64,000 bases of DNA. It comes from Tomocerus qinae. Its lineage: Eukaryota; Arthropoda; Collembola; Entomobryomorpha; Tomoceridae. The notes under the pieces are model-generated. The model worked only from the letters and a program-made list of their open reading frames with translations, ran no database searches and was not told where the DNA came from. Both the position numbers and the translations under genes were made by a program. Of this stretch, positions 24,837 through 35,399 are shown piece by piece. Within the stretch, counting starts at the first letter, position 1. Each line of letters opens with the position of its first letter. Where the stretch lies: contig CM034546.1 of NCBI GenBank assembly GCA_020055645.1, forward strand, positions 35,092,001 through 35,156,000, given 5' to 3'.

Positions 24837-25130
24837 TTACGTGATCTTATCCTTTCCGTCATTTCCAAAGTGTATTAGTGTGTGTGTTAGTGGGAGAGTA
24901 TGATCAATACTATTGAAGAGTAAAGACACACTACCGCTCAAGCCGCGAGGACTTACTTGCAGTTGCTCCCTGAACAGCTTTACTGTTCGGAGAAGCCACT
25001 CATTCGTCCTGCAGACATACAAAATGAAAGCAGAGACGACAAGGGCAACCCCGGTAGAAAGTGTATTAGTAGTAGTAGGGTTTTATTTGCGCTTCCAGCG
25101 GGCTGTCGCCCATCACACAAAATAATACAT
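24837..25130. repeat. Dispersed repeat, copy 1 (also at 47.7 kb)
   Basis: The block containing gtgtgtgttagtgggagag, accgctcaagccgcgagg and acttacttgcagttgctccc is clearly related to 47770-47880 (accgctcaagccgagaggg, cttacttgcagtgactccc). The copy at 47.7 kb interrupts a duplicated unit, which shows this family is mobile. It is short, noncoding and more GC-rich than the surroundings, so SINE-like, but no Pol III box was recognised. Confidence 0.5.
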
Positions 25131-25439
25131 GTTACAGATATTCAAATTCATATGCTAATTATTACAAACATATTACAATAATCCAAGTATTCACTGTATT
25201 ACAACTAACCAACAGCCAAAAATAGGTATAGCCTCACATAATGACAGAAACCTGCACCGCTAACAGTCATAGACATGGGACAGGGAAGCACCGTCCTAGG
25301 GAAATCTTTAATTATACCACCAGTACACAAGAGAAAACCTAAAGCTCAGTTAGTACCAGAAATACATAAATCAAGTAATATGCATAGATAGGTATATGTA
25401 AATAACCTTAATACAGAAGTTACGCCTATACTCACGCAT

Positions 25440-26330
25440 AAGCGGGTTCCAGAGTAGCTTTATGGAGACAGAATGTAAATTAGCCAATAATTTGATGAGT
25501 AGACTGTGCACAGAGTGATCGGCCCTTATACCTTGACGATGTTATTGATGCTACACTGCTTGCTATCCTGCTGAATAGCTGGTACACTGATAGCGGAGAA
25601 GGCAGTCGCAGGGCCAACATGAGAATGACTAGTAAGAAAAGCACTACTAATCTGGTCGGTTGTAGTAGGCAGCACAGGTCTTCGAAGGCCGTCTTATCTT
25701 CTAATCTGCATACCGCCACTGTTCACGCCGCTGCCAGACCCAATTAGCATCCATGGCCGTCCTTCGCGATAAGGAATTCCACTCACAGCACAGAAAAAAT
25801 GGTATATCAGTGGGCTGCTTCACGCAAAAACCACCGAATTCGGACATTCTGTCCCACTTTCGTGCACTAAATTCTGTCCCGGGTGTACAGGCCTCTTCAC
25901 TCTATGCACAGCACTACTTTTTGGGCAAAAATAGGCCCAAAAATAAGCCGAAAAATTTAAAAAATATGAGGACCACGACAATGTCGTGTCCGTTCACTTC
26001 GGCAGCTACTCTGGAATCCCAAAGTGTATTATTCCCTTTCCCGATCTGATGAAGGCTGTAACCTATTTAGTAGTGTTCATGGACATGTCAACTATCGATC
26101 TAGGTATTATGCTTCATTCAGGGTACGATGGATAGAACCTAAGTTCCGTTAATTTTTAGTTTTCTTTAATATTTCATGTTTTCCTTTTTATTTTAAAAAT
26201 GTGCCTGAAAATTTGAACACTAGTTCAAAACCGTTCAAAAGTTATCGTGGCCAGAGATTTTCATATACGCAGGCAGGAGGCAGATGATGGACGGACGACG
26301 GACGGAAATAGAATTTATACATACAGAAGA
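25440..26330. other. GC-richer stretch of unknown nature
   Basis: About 900 bases of visibly higher GC than the neighbours, between two repeats. Short open frames exist on both strands but none shows a domain, a signal peptide or splice sites joining it to anything. The end contains aggcagatgatggacggacg and related strings typical of decayed repeats. Most likely an old transposon remnant. A lineage-specific exon cannot be excluded. Confidence 0.35.
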
Positions 26331-26403
26331 TAAACTTCTCTGAATAAGCGATTCGATCGATTTAACGAAATGTAACTACTAAAATACACAGTTGTGGGCA
26401 TTA

Positions 26404-26510
26404 CTAAACCGTTATTTCTTTTCCTCTACTCTTTAGAAATTTTCGCCCAACAAACAATATTGTGCCACAGTATTTCTATAATGAATAGAGAAAAAGAAAT
26501 AACGGTATAG
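26404..26510. mobile_element. Short palindromic MITE
   Basis: Inverted ends of about 33 bases: ccgttatttcttttcctcta on the left and, read on the minus strand, ccgttatttctttttctcta on the right, around a core of about 35 bases. Both ends are flanked by ta, so a TA target is possible. No coding capacity. Confidence 0.6.
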
Positions 26511-26806
26511 TACAAATAAGTGTATACATACCTTACACTGGATTTTAGTCCTGGTTTCATTTTGAATATTGCAAAGGAGATGTAGATTAGCAAATTAATT
26601 TTATTTAAACTAAGATTAAATGCAAAAGTTTCAAAAATTTAGAACTTTATCTGGGAAGCTTTTAAGTTTTAACTACTACGATACGGTAACATTTCATTTA
26701 ATATTTCAGAAGCATGATAATAGTTTATTATTAAAATAACTAATTAATTGTGGTGCATTTGTCAAATTTATTAATGACCTAATTGTGAATAGATGTTTGG
26801 AAAATC

Positions 26807-27077
26807 TTAAGGGTATGATTTCCCTACCCCTTCTTTAACTTCCCCAATGCTATATTTTCCCTTCTTTTTTAAAACAAGACCCTGTGTTTTTGTAACCTTG
26901 GATATTACCCAAGAACGAGTGTTGGTGCTGGGGTTACATGTTTGTTGCTGACAAGTTCCGTAATTACAGCCATTAGTATTGGAGTTACAATTACAAGAGC
27001 CACAGGTATTTGAGCCACAAGTATTGGTGTTACAGCTATTGCAGTTTGTGTTGGTTGTCAATTGTGCTGTGTTTCCG
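26807..27077 (-). CDS. Possible Cys/Asn/Thr-rich exon downstream of the ice-binding gene
   Basis: A minus-strand frame opening at a good acceptor (tctccttgcag before 27077) reads GNTAQL, then about 40 residues made almost only of Asn, Thr, Cys, Ser and Gly (pieces such as TNTCGSNTCGSCNCNSN), and ends at 26807. The last 35 residues look less protein-like. It is not an ATG-started gene. It could be a 3' exon of the ice-binding protein: that gene's last codons and stop contain a possible donor (cca|gtaatt style, at 27390), and the phases would match, giving a Cys-rich C-terminal tail in place of the stop. It could also be a chance low-complexity frame. Composition is unlike every neighbour. Confidence 0.35.
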
Positions 27078-27385
27078 CTGCAAGGAGAATGTACCAGCTG
27101 GGCGCGGCACCTTTGAATTTCGAAAATAAAGGCTTTATAATTTATCCAAACAATTCATTTCAAAGATGTAATTACTTCATTAAATGAGACTTGAAATAAA
27201 ATTTTCATTCATAGTAAATTGAATTCCTAATTTAAAAATGCAATAGCAATGATTCGTAATTTTAAAATATTAAACTAATTAAATTTAGCATATAGATTTG
27301 CTTTAACTCAAATTATAATATCATAGCACTATGAAAAATGAAAAGTATCATCGTCCCCCAGGAGCAGAAAGCAAAAAAAATTAAA

Positions 27386-28314
27386 TTACTGTGGTTGTGG
27401 CTGGGAAATCGTAGTGCACATAATGGTGATGCAGGTTTGTGTTAAAGCCCGGCCATCACTGAGTCTTGATCCTGTGTTGAAGATGATATTGGTTTTTCCC
27501 AAAATAATTCCGACAGTAGTACATCTAGAACCAACTGCTACAGTACCGGCTGATACCCAGAAGATATTTATCCCTCTCACACCGTTATTCAGGAGTATGC
27601 GGGTATTATCATTAAAAGTAAGCCCTCCATCAATTTGGAAAATAAAAACATCCGTAGAGCTCCCGGATAATGTCACAGTTCCACTGACAGTCAACGATGT
27701 CGTCCATTTGTAAAGCCCTGGACTCAGCACGATTCCATTAATACTTCCAGATGCGTGATCTGTAAAATCTGGGTCGCTGCGGCCGATAGCGTCATTGTAT
27801 GCTGCTTCAATATCTGATGCTGTCTAGTTATGAAGATAAATCAATGTCCATATTTTAAACAATTGCAGATGACATTTTTAATTTCGAGAGATCATTTTGA
27901 CAGAAACTGAAATTTTGTCAAAATTTCGTAAAATAAACCTGAATCCATATTATGTAAATTATTGAAATTCTATTCCCCGATATATTTTAAAATGCTTACT
28001 GTTAACAATGAGGAAGGTGTAGGAATGGCATGTCCTGATGTGTAAATTTTTCCAGTGACAATATTTGATGTTGAATAAGTTCTGTCATATGATAGCGCTA
28101 AACCAAATCCCGAAATCGTCGATGATGCCGTAGACCGTAGGCCTACATTTCCCTTTATGGTAGTACTTCCCTCTACCGTAATGGCAGAGCTTGCAAAAAT
28201 GACATAATTAGCAGCTGAACCTAGATTAACTGGTCTTTGTGCAGAGTGTACTTGAGAACTTTGCAATAACAAAACGGTTATGGCTCCTGTGATAATGAAT
28301 CGGATAGTTGTCAT
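27386..28314 (-). CDS. DUF3494-type ice-binding protein, secreted
   Basis: Exons 28314-28000 and 27823-27386 join at phase 0 (donor GTAAGC, acceptor ending ctag) and encode 250 residues. ATG 28314 gives a signal peptide (MTTIRFIITGAITVLLLQSS, cleavage near VHSA). The mature part matches the DUF3494 fold throughout: VNLGSAANYVIFASSAIT, TIKGNVGL, the AYNDAIGR and PDFTDHASGSINGIVLSPGLYKW helix and cap region, LSGSSTDVFIFQIDGGLTF, GINIFWVSAGTVAVGS, then VGIILGKTNIIFNTGSRLSDGRALTQT. These form a right-handed beta-solenoid, with ice contacted by its flat Thr/Ser-rich face. The family is widespread in psychrophilic bacteria, fungi and algae and patchy in animals, so acquisition by transfer is likely. 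The intron and signal peptide show it is a host gene rather than contamination. Length is typical of single-domain members. Confidence 0.92.
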
Positions 28315-28423
28315 TACAATTACCCGAAAATCACAAACCAATAGGATGTTTGAATAAAGTGTAGTTAAAATTGCTTTAGTTGAAACCTGAGTTGTGCTAT
28401 GTACGTAATACAGCGAATATATT

Positions 28424-28434
28424 TAAAGGAACGC
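28424..28434 (-). promoter_or_regulatory. Weak TATA-like element of the ice-binding gene
   Basis: Minus-strand tttaaatatat lies about 110-120 bases upstream of the ATG at 28314. Placement is reasonable, sequence match only moderate. Confidence 0.25.
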
Positions 28435-28747
28435 TTTAAATAAAGACCACTTACAGATTTACAGTATACAAAGTTTATAAGTAAAGGTATCGGAATAAAA
28501 TCAAAAAATAAAATAAATTTAAATGTTGGGCATGGAGGTCCTGAAGAATTTTAATTCAAGTATATATACCTTTTTGCATTTCAAATTGCATGACGTGTTC
28601 ATGCATTTCATCCCCTGTTGCATTCATGCATTTCTACCTTGAGCAACCATGGTAGAAAACTGTAGGAGTATATTCTATAAAAGCTGATTTCTTTGTTCAT
28701 CATCAAGGGAAATATGCAGGGCAGTACACAAGTGAAATATGGTGTCA

Positions 28748-29321
28748 CGTAAACTGGTCTTCGAAAACTGGTCTTCGAAAACTGGTCTTCGAGCATAAGT
28801 AAACTGGTCTTCGCGAAAAACCAACTAGTCTTCCCGTAAAAGTAAACTGGTCGTCCCGCAAAACCAACTGGTCTTCCGGGAAAAGTAAACTGGTCTTATG
28901 ACTCTGACTGTATGCAAAATAATTCACATGTCATATAAACTGTTACATGTTTATTAGTCTTTTTATATGCATCAAAAACGAAATAGTAATTAACAGTCAA
29001 GTATAATTTGAAAAAGTATAATCTGAAGAGTCAAGTACGCCAATGCGTAGCAATAGCGTTTGATAGGTATTATAGTGTTGTAGGTGCCAAGAGTGCTTTT
29101 AATTTGAGCATGTAAATTAATATCTAACGTTCTTCCCTTTCCATCTGAATTTATCAATTAATGGCATCGCAGTTTACTTTTACGGGAGGACCAGTTTGCT
29201 TTGCGGGAGGACCAATTTACTTTTGCGGGAGGACCAGTTTATTTTGCGGGAGGACTAGTTTGTTTTTCGGGAGGACCAATTTACTGATGCCCAAAAGACC
29301 AGTTTACTAAGACCAATTTAC
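28748..29321. mobile_element. Foldback element built of inverted arrays of a 20-bp motif
   Basis: The left end (28748-28895) has about seven direct copies of taaactggtcttcccgc and variants. The right end (29168-29321) has about seven copies of the same motif inverted (gcgggaggaccagtttac). The 270-base middle is AT-rich and noncoding. Arrays of short motifs at inverted ends are typical of foldback-type transposons. The outermost units differ more than the inner ones. Confidence 0.75.
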
Positions 29322-30866
29322 AAACAGCCGTAAAATATAACCGAATTGAATAACATCCACATTTATAGCCCTATAGCCATTTCTATTACATAAAAATATT
29401 TGAGGATAAAAACAGCTTTTACTTTGATTGTCACTTCGGTTCCTGGTGTCGATATTGTAGATATATATTAAAATTGGTTTTTAAAATGATCCCTGCATGT
29501 TAGAAATTTATTGCTAACACGAGATGTGTTGTTTAAACGGCTAAAGCCGCACCTATGAAAGGAAAACAAGTCAACAACAAAATTTCCACCTCTATTTGAA
29601 CTTCGCCGTTTTGACAATAGTTTATGATGTCATGATTGCACTTTGTGTTTTTGAATACCGGTCAACGAAAACGTTGAAAAAGAATATTTTGATAAATTTG
29701 TAAAGCTCATTGTCTAACATTCATGGCATAATAAACGATTTTGCATTATTTATTATGCAAAATTTCAGACTATCACGCGACGTTGGTCTGTAACGGTGAA
29801 AAGTAAGGTTTTATCTCGGCATGCACTTTTCTGCATTCTGTCCTATAATATAAATATGATATGACTAAGGGAATATAATTATATAACTTAATGGATTTCT
29901 CAACCAAACATATATATACACAGAGCATGTTTAGTATATCTGCATTAGTATTGTAGGCTAGATTTACTTCAGGTAAGCATAGGATACAATTAAAAACCAA
30001 TAGTGCAGACTGTATGCAAATATAACTATTGAAAGTGATAATCATTTCTAATACGGATGTTGATAAAACATGCAAGCTGACAGCTTTCTAATTGGGACTT
30101 ATACGTATATTGCTCATGACTCGATGACAGATATTATTAAATCATGCAGGTTAAATTGAAAAGTAGTGCTTGATGTGATTACTTACTGACAGCGAATATT
30201 ATTTAATATAACACACATACCTACAACGTAACGTACCACTTGAATGATAAGGATTTACAATTAAAACAACAAACTCGGGGTTCGTTTTATAAATAGTTAT
30301 ACCTTTAAGTTTACATTTAATTTTGTTCAAGACAATAATTTTATTGATGTATTATTATTCATAATGCACCTTAAGTATCAAAACGCAATATAAACATTTT
30401 CAGATTGGTAGTGAAAATGCGCAATATACACGAGCGTAATATTTACAGGAGAGAGCATGAGACACAAGTCGTACAAAACATGTTTTGGTAGAAAATATGA
30501 CTTACAATCACTAATAGCTCAGCTGTTTGTAACTATAAAATTTCAAAATGTGGAAACCTTACATAGAATTTTATGCTTTCTCATTTTATCATAAAATCTC
30601 ACATCACCCCTTATATGCATATTGCTCATTTTCCCTACCAACCTGAAAAAGGTATATTGCGCTTTTGATACCATAAGGTGCGATAAGGTAATATAAAGTA
30701 GTCCGTCATAAATAAACATTTGCAATAATTTGATATACTATTATTTACAGGCCACCTTCACTATTCTATTCTATAGTCTATACCACTATTCTATTATACC
30801 GGCCACGTACTAACCTTTTGGTTAAACTTAAAATGAAAAGTAGGTATCACAGTTGGCCAACTTGCT
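29322..30866. other. Intergenic spacer
   Basis: AT-rich, no credible gene on either strand, no structured repeat seen. It separates the foldback element from the 3' end of the CUB gene. Confidence 0.55.
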
Positions 30867-33800
30867 TTAAACGTTCCAGGAAAATTGAAAGCCATCAAAA
30901 TTGAATGTTTTATCCGACTTGAAAATGATAATATAAGCTGAAGTATTGTCTTGAGGTTGTATAACTTGAGTCGTCTCATTTAAAATACCGCAATATCTAT
31001 TATTAAACATAATGCAAGTTGAAAAATGATTACCACCAAACCAAATGCTATATAATATTTAAGATAGTGTTTAACATTGAATACCTGTAATCTGATTCTT
31101 TAGGTCCAAAAGCACGGAAGTCGCCCACGGAAGATGTATTGCTTTTGTTGGGCCAGTAGTCATGTAATACAATCAAACTGTCATATTGACAACGATTTGA
31201 CATTTCGATATTGAGATGTTGAAGAGTGATGGAAAAGTTGGTATAAATTAATGGGTTAATTACAAACGTAACCAACTCATTGTATTGATACTTTTCTCCA
31301 TAAAATGGATATTTGACTTGTCCAGAGTTTTGCGTGAAATGATAATGTGAATATTTGAAATCTTCGTTAACATTCGACGAAGATCCAAAGAAATGCAATT
31401 TAAATTCGGAATCGTCATCATTTTCAGGTTCCCAATGCAATGTAACGAATACTAAAGGTCCATCCACTTCGTAATGCTTGGTGTCACTCAATAAACTAAA
31501 ATTATCAATCCAAAAAATTTAGATTTAGTTAAGTTCCTACTTCACTGCACGGAAAATGCAAAAATCATATAGAAATTATTTAAATTATTTATTATCACAT
31601 TTTAGTAATTCCTGTTGATGAATTTGAAGCATTATTAAATAGTTGGTATGGTGTTAATGTAATGTAACTATTTGACCATCCGATTTCAGGTTTTGTTTCC
31701 ATATAAAATGTTACTTTCGATCTTTTATTCGCTCTAACTGTCCAGATACATTTTCTTGCTCCGATTTCATTTTTGAAAACTCCCAAACGCAGTATACCGT
31801 TGTCAGCTACCGCAGATCCTCCACAATTATTCACTATAAAGCAGAATATTTAATTTTAGCAGAGTAATAACATTATTAATAATAATGAAACTAAAATTAC
31901 TTACGTTTGTTGATTCCGTGCATCATTTCACTTTCCAGTAAAAAGGAATTTTCTAACTGAACAAAATAAAATAGAATTAGATAATTTTTTTATTATTGAT
32001 CTCACAGTATTGTTTATTAACACCATGCTGGATTACTATTTAATTGGCTATTGAATTGCAAAAGATTTAAACCATGCACAAATTGTAAGCTTTGTTTCCT
32101 TACTTGCTTCAGAGAACTATCTATCCGGTGAGGTGAACTGTTACTGTGCCCACCTGTCAATTGTTTTATATCCATTGTGACATCATCCAACTTCTTAAAC
32201 TACAATTTAAAAGCAAAATTTCTGTCAATATTTTTATCCTGCATTCAATTTTTGTGGACTATTGGGTAGTTATAGAATTTTCAATTTTTTATTTTAACAT
32301 TTTAATGTTTTTTATACCATCCTTTCAAAACCCTCCATTTTTTCTATGACTCTCCTCACTTCTATTGTGGAATTAGAGGTTTGAGAGTTCAGCCTTTCAG
32401 TTTTCTGGTCTAACAATTCGATTTTCCTGTCCGTCCTCTCAAACTAAATTCATAAAAAATTGTTCAAGATGTATAAATGTAGGTCCAGTTTAGTAATTCG
32501 AATGACAAAAACACAATGGCAATGAATTCAATTATTGATTACCGAACTTTCTGAGTTTTCTATCTTTTCAATGGCATCTTGCAATAAAGAAGTTATACGA
32601 CCGTTGTTGTCACTTAAATTTGATGTTTCATCAGCCACAGATTCTACTCTCCTATTCAATTGAATTAGCTGAAAAAATGTTATTAAATGACTTAATCTTT
32701 ATCCATTACAGCTTTTCATGCATTGCTAATGAATATATGAGCTAGAGGAAGTAATTGCATGAATAACACTCACTGACTTCTTGATGCTTTCAATTTTTCC
32801 AGAATTTCCACTTAAAATGGAGGTTCCATTTAAATGTTGTTCACTTAAAAGTGTCATTGTGGTACTTATAGATTCCAACTTTGTATTCAGATCATTAATC
32901 TATTTTAGACACAAGCGATTAGTAATAATTTTGTACAATAACATCACAATTTAATTAATAATGGATGAACATTAATGGAATGGTCTAAGCTTTAAAAGAC
33001 TCAGATTGCTTTTGCTACAAATTGAGATAGGTAACCAGCAAAAAATATCATGGGGCTAAATGCGATTCACAAAAATTCGTACTTTTTTTGGGAAATTCCC
33101 TATGGATCTAAAATCACTGATCCTACGGCCATACAATAAATTTTAAAAAATTCTTCAAATCCTAATATATTCAGTTCTTACATTGAACATTTCACACCTT
33201 TGTCTTTGGCTTGAAGATATCATTGTTTGAAACTTGAAATTTTGCCAACCGTATAGTATATTGCGAACTGTATATCTTCAAGTCAAAGACCAAATAGAGA
33301 AATGTTCAGAATATTTACTAACAAAATAGGGTGTGATGAATTATTTAAAATTTTCTGTATGGCCGTAGGACTAGTGGTCTCAGATCCTCAGGGAATTTCC
33401 TAAAAACTCTTACGAGGAAATATGATAGTCGGATTAATCTGTCCTTAACCATGCACCCGGGCTTCAATAGTTGGTAATTACCGATTCATTGCTGTTATTG
33501 CCTATTTCTTCAATCATCCGTTTTGTAACTGCAGCAGTCGAGTTCAATTCTTCAGTTTTCAACATTAAAGATTCAAATTTTTCAGTCAACTGTCTTGATA
33601 TTCCATTTATAGATACCATTTTAGTATTCACTTCACCAACCTTTAGTCATAAGTAAGATAAAAACCCTTTTAAAACTTTTATTTAGGTACACTTACTTAC
33701 AATTTTTGTATTTCTATTGTTTTTTGAATGCAGCAGGGCAAATCTACTATATCGATTTTCTATGGTTTGTAAATTATAATAACCATAAATCATTTGATTA

Positions 33801-35399
33801 ATGTGTAAGCATACTTACCAATTTTATAGTTATGTTCCCAATTCTACTTAAGAGTACTGCTGTGGCATTATTTTGTTTCTTGTGTAACAAGGTATACTTT
33901 TCTTGAATAGATTCTACAGCATTTTTCATCTCTGAAGATTGTTTACTCAAAGAATCCAATTTTTCGTTCATGGTAATTGACTTTTCATTTAAGGATTCCA
34001 TGTTTTCATTCATTACTGTCGATTTTCCATTGAACGATTCCATTTTGGTGTCGATCTCATTTACCTAAAGAGTGAAATCAGTGAATTATTAATAAAATTC
34101 AGAAATTAAATAATTATTGTTAATACATATTTGTAAAATGATTTCAATTTGTATACCTTGTTTTCAATGCCATCAATTTTTCGAATCACATCTGTAAGAA
34201 GGTTTGTCGATTGCAAGTGCTTATCGTTTAGAAAGACTATTTTGCTATCCAGTTCATCAAACTACATAAAGTTAGGTCGTTGTAATTAAAACTTCAAAAG
34301 TAATTTGGGATTCTTATTATTATCAAAAGCCTTTTAACTTTTAACTCTGTTTACGAACATTGGCCAAAGTTGCTCATTAATTTTATGTTTTGATTTTAGA
34401 CTTTTCTATCCAAAACTGTCCTTGTTCGTAAAATGTTCAAAAAATCGGCTATGATCAGCTTTAGTCATATTCGTAGAAACGAGTCAAAAATAGGGCTAGG
34501 TCTACATATATGTCTGGAAAAAGAGGTTTAAAGATTCAAACCTTATTTTTCATTTTTCGAAATTCCTTGTTTATTAGTTTTCCTAGTTCAGAAATGGCAT
34601 TAAAGAGATGTGTGTCATTTGGCAAGCTGAAAATCAAAAAATAATATATGTTAAACACATTCCGATACAAGTAAGTATACCTGTTACCAGGCATCGAGAA
34701 ATTTTTAATTTCCAGTGTAACAGGTTAAGCCCACTGCCTAATTTCCACACACTAACTTCGCTCTCAAGCCACGCCCCCTTTGGCATTCTATTGGCTGAGA
34801 ACCCGGAAACTCCTCCTACTTTGGGGAGGAGGGTGGGCGGGGCAAAGGTCGATTTTCATAGACAGTAACCAGGTTGCAAGGTTGCTAGAGATTTTCGATG
34901 CCTACCTGTTATTCTGTTAGTACAGTGAAGGGATATTTGATTCCATATTTAAGAGAAAAGTGAATTTTTAATCCAAAAATTTGCTAGGAATGTATTTATC
35001 TTAGGCAGGGCCGCAGCGAGGGGGGGCACCTGGGCATTTGCCCCCACCGAAATCGAGAAAAATAGAGAAATTTTTGGCTAAAAACGCAAAAAATTGGTAA
35101 AACTTCCCCCTCCCCTTTGAAATATTTTTCTGTCTGCGGCCCTGATCATAGGCGACTTTCAATTTCAATATGCAGATTAAACATATACTCCATTTAACAA
35201 CTCATCCTAATTCCCAAACCACAGTAGATTTTAATGATATATACAAAATGAACATTTATTAGTAAAATTCAACAAACCCCTTTTCCTCGGAATCTTCGTA
35301 ATTTTCACGGTGTGATTCAGCACACACATTATGTGTAAGAGAAACAATGCAAAACACAAACACGAAGTAAAGAGGCGAAGTACTCAATGCCATTTTCAT
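30867..35399 (-). CDS. Secreted coiled-coil protein with tandem C-terminal CUB domains
   Basis: Minus-strand exons: 35399-35278, 34626-34542, 34261-34157, 34064-33819, 33640-33482, 32899-32774, 32668-32543, 32443-32318, 32199-32104, 31956-31905, 31833-31599, 31495-31085 and 30996-30867. All 13 join in phase to 672 residues ending at TAA 30867-30869. The first exon encodes a signal peptide (MKMALSTSPLYFVFVFCIVS). The next seven or eight exons encode heptad-rich segments beginning alike (FDELDSK, VNEIDTK, VGEVNTK, INDLNTK, FERTDRK, FKKLDD), an oligomerising stalk. Two CUB-like domains follow: NNCGGSAV with RKCIWTVRANKRSKVTFYME, then RCQYDSLIVLHDY and YCGILNE, ending IFKSDKTFNFDGFQFSW. The family role is unknown; oligomer-forming stalk plus CUB heads suggests an extracellular binding protein. 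A 59-base exon-like piece at 33701-33759 does not fit the phase and was left out. Confidence 0.85.
33075..33418. mobile_element. Inverted-repeat element in an intron of the CUB gene
   Basis: Arms of about 130 bases mirror each other: left gggaaattccctatggatct and cctacggccatacaa, then ttggcttgaagatat; right, read on the minus strand, ggaaattccctgaggatct, cctacggccatacag and ttgacttgaagatat. The loop between 33220 and 33270 is unmatched. Noncoding. Confidence 0.7.
33701..33759 (-). other. Vestigial or alternative coiled-coil exon
   Basis: A 59-base segment with a GTAAGT donor at its 3' side and an acceptor (ccatag) at its 5' side reads NRYSRFALLHSKNNRN, like a stalk exon. Its length is not a multiple of three and would break the phase between exons 34064-33819 and 33640-33482, which join correctly without it. 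It is probably a decayed copy in the exon series. Confidence 0.4.
34678..34916. mobile_element. GC-rich MITE in intron 1-2 region of the CUB gene
   Basis: Ends are inverted: acctgttaccaggcatcgag on the left, and aacaggtaggcatcgaaaat on the right read on the minus strand. The inside is GC-rich and contains ccacgccccctttggc, ctattggctgag (an inverted CCAAT) and ggaggagggtgggcggggc, unlike the AT-rich surroundings. No frame of interest. Confidence 0.55.
35006..35144. mobile_element. hAT-type MITE, 139 bp
   Basis: Perfect 11-bp terminal inverted repeats CAGGGCCGCAG...CTGCGGCCCTG, flanked by an 8-bp target duplication (atcttagg at 34998-35005 and atcatagg at 35145-35152, one mismatch). An 8-bp duplication with CAGGG ends is the hAT pattern. 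It sits in the first intron of the CUB gene. Confidence 0.8.

Noticed and set aside
25480-26049. Possible genes in the GC-richer stretch
   Set aside because: No domain, signal peptide or in-phase splice partner could be seen; kept only as a region of unknown nature.
34608-34868. Open frame of 86 codons on the plus strand
   Set aside because: It overlaps a stalk exon of the CUB gene and a GC-rich MITE and is explained by them.
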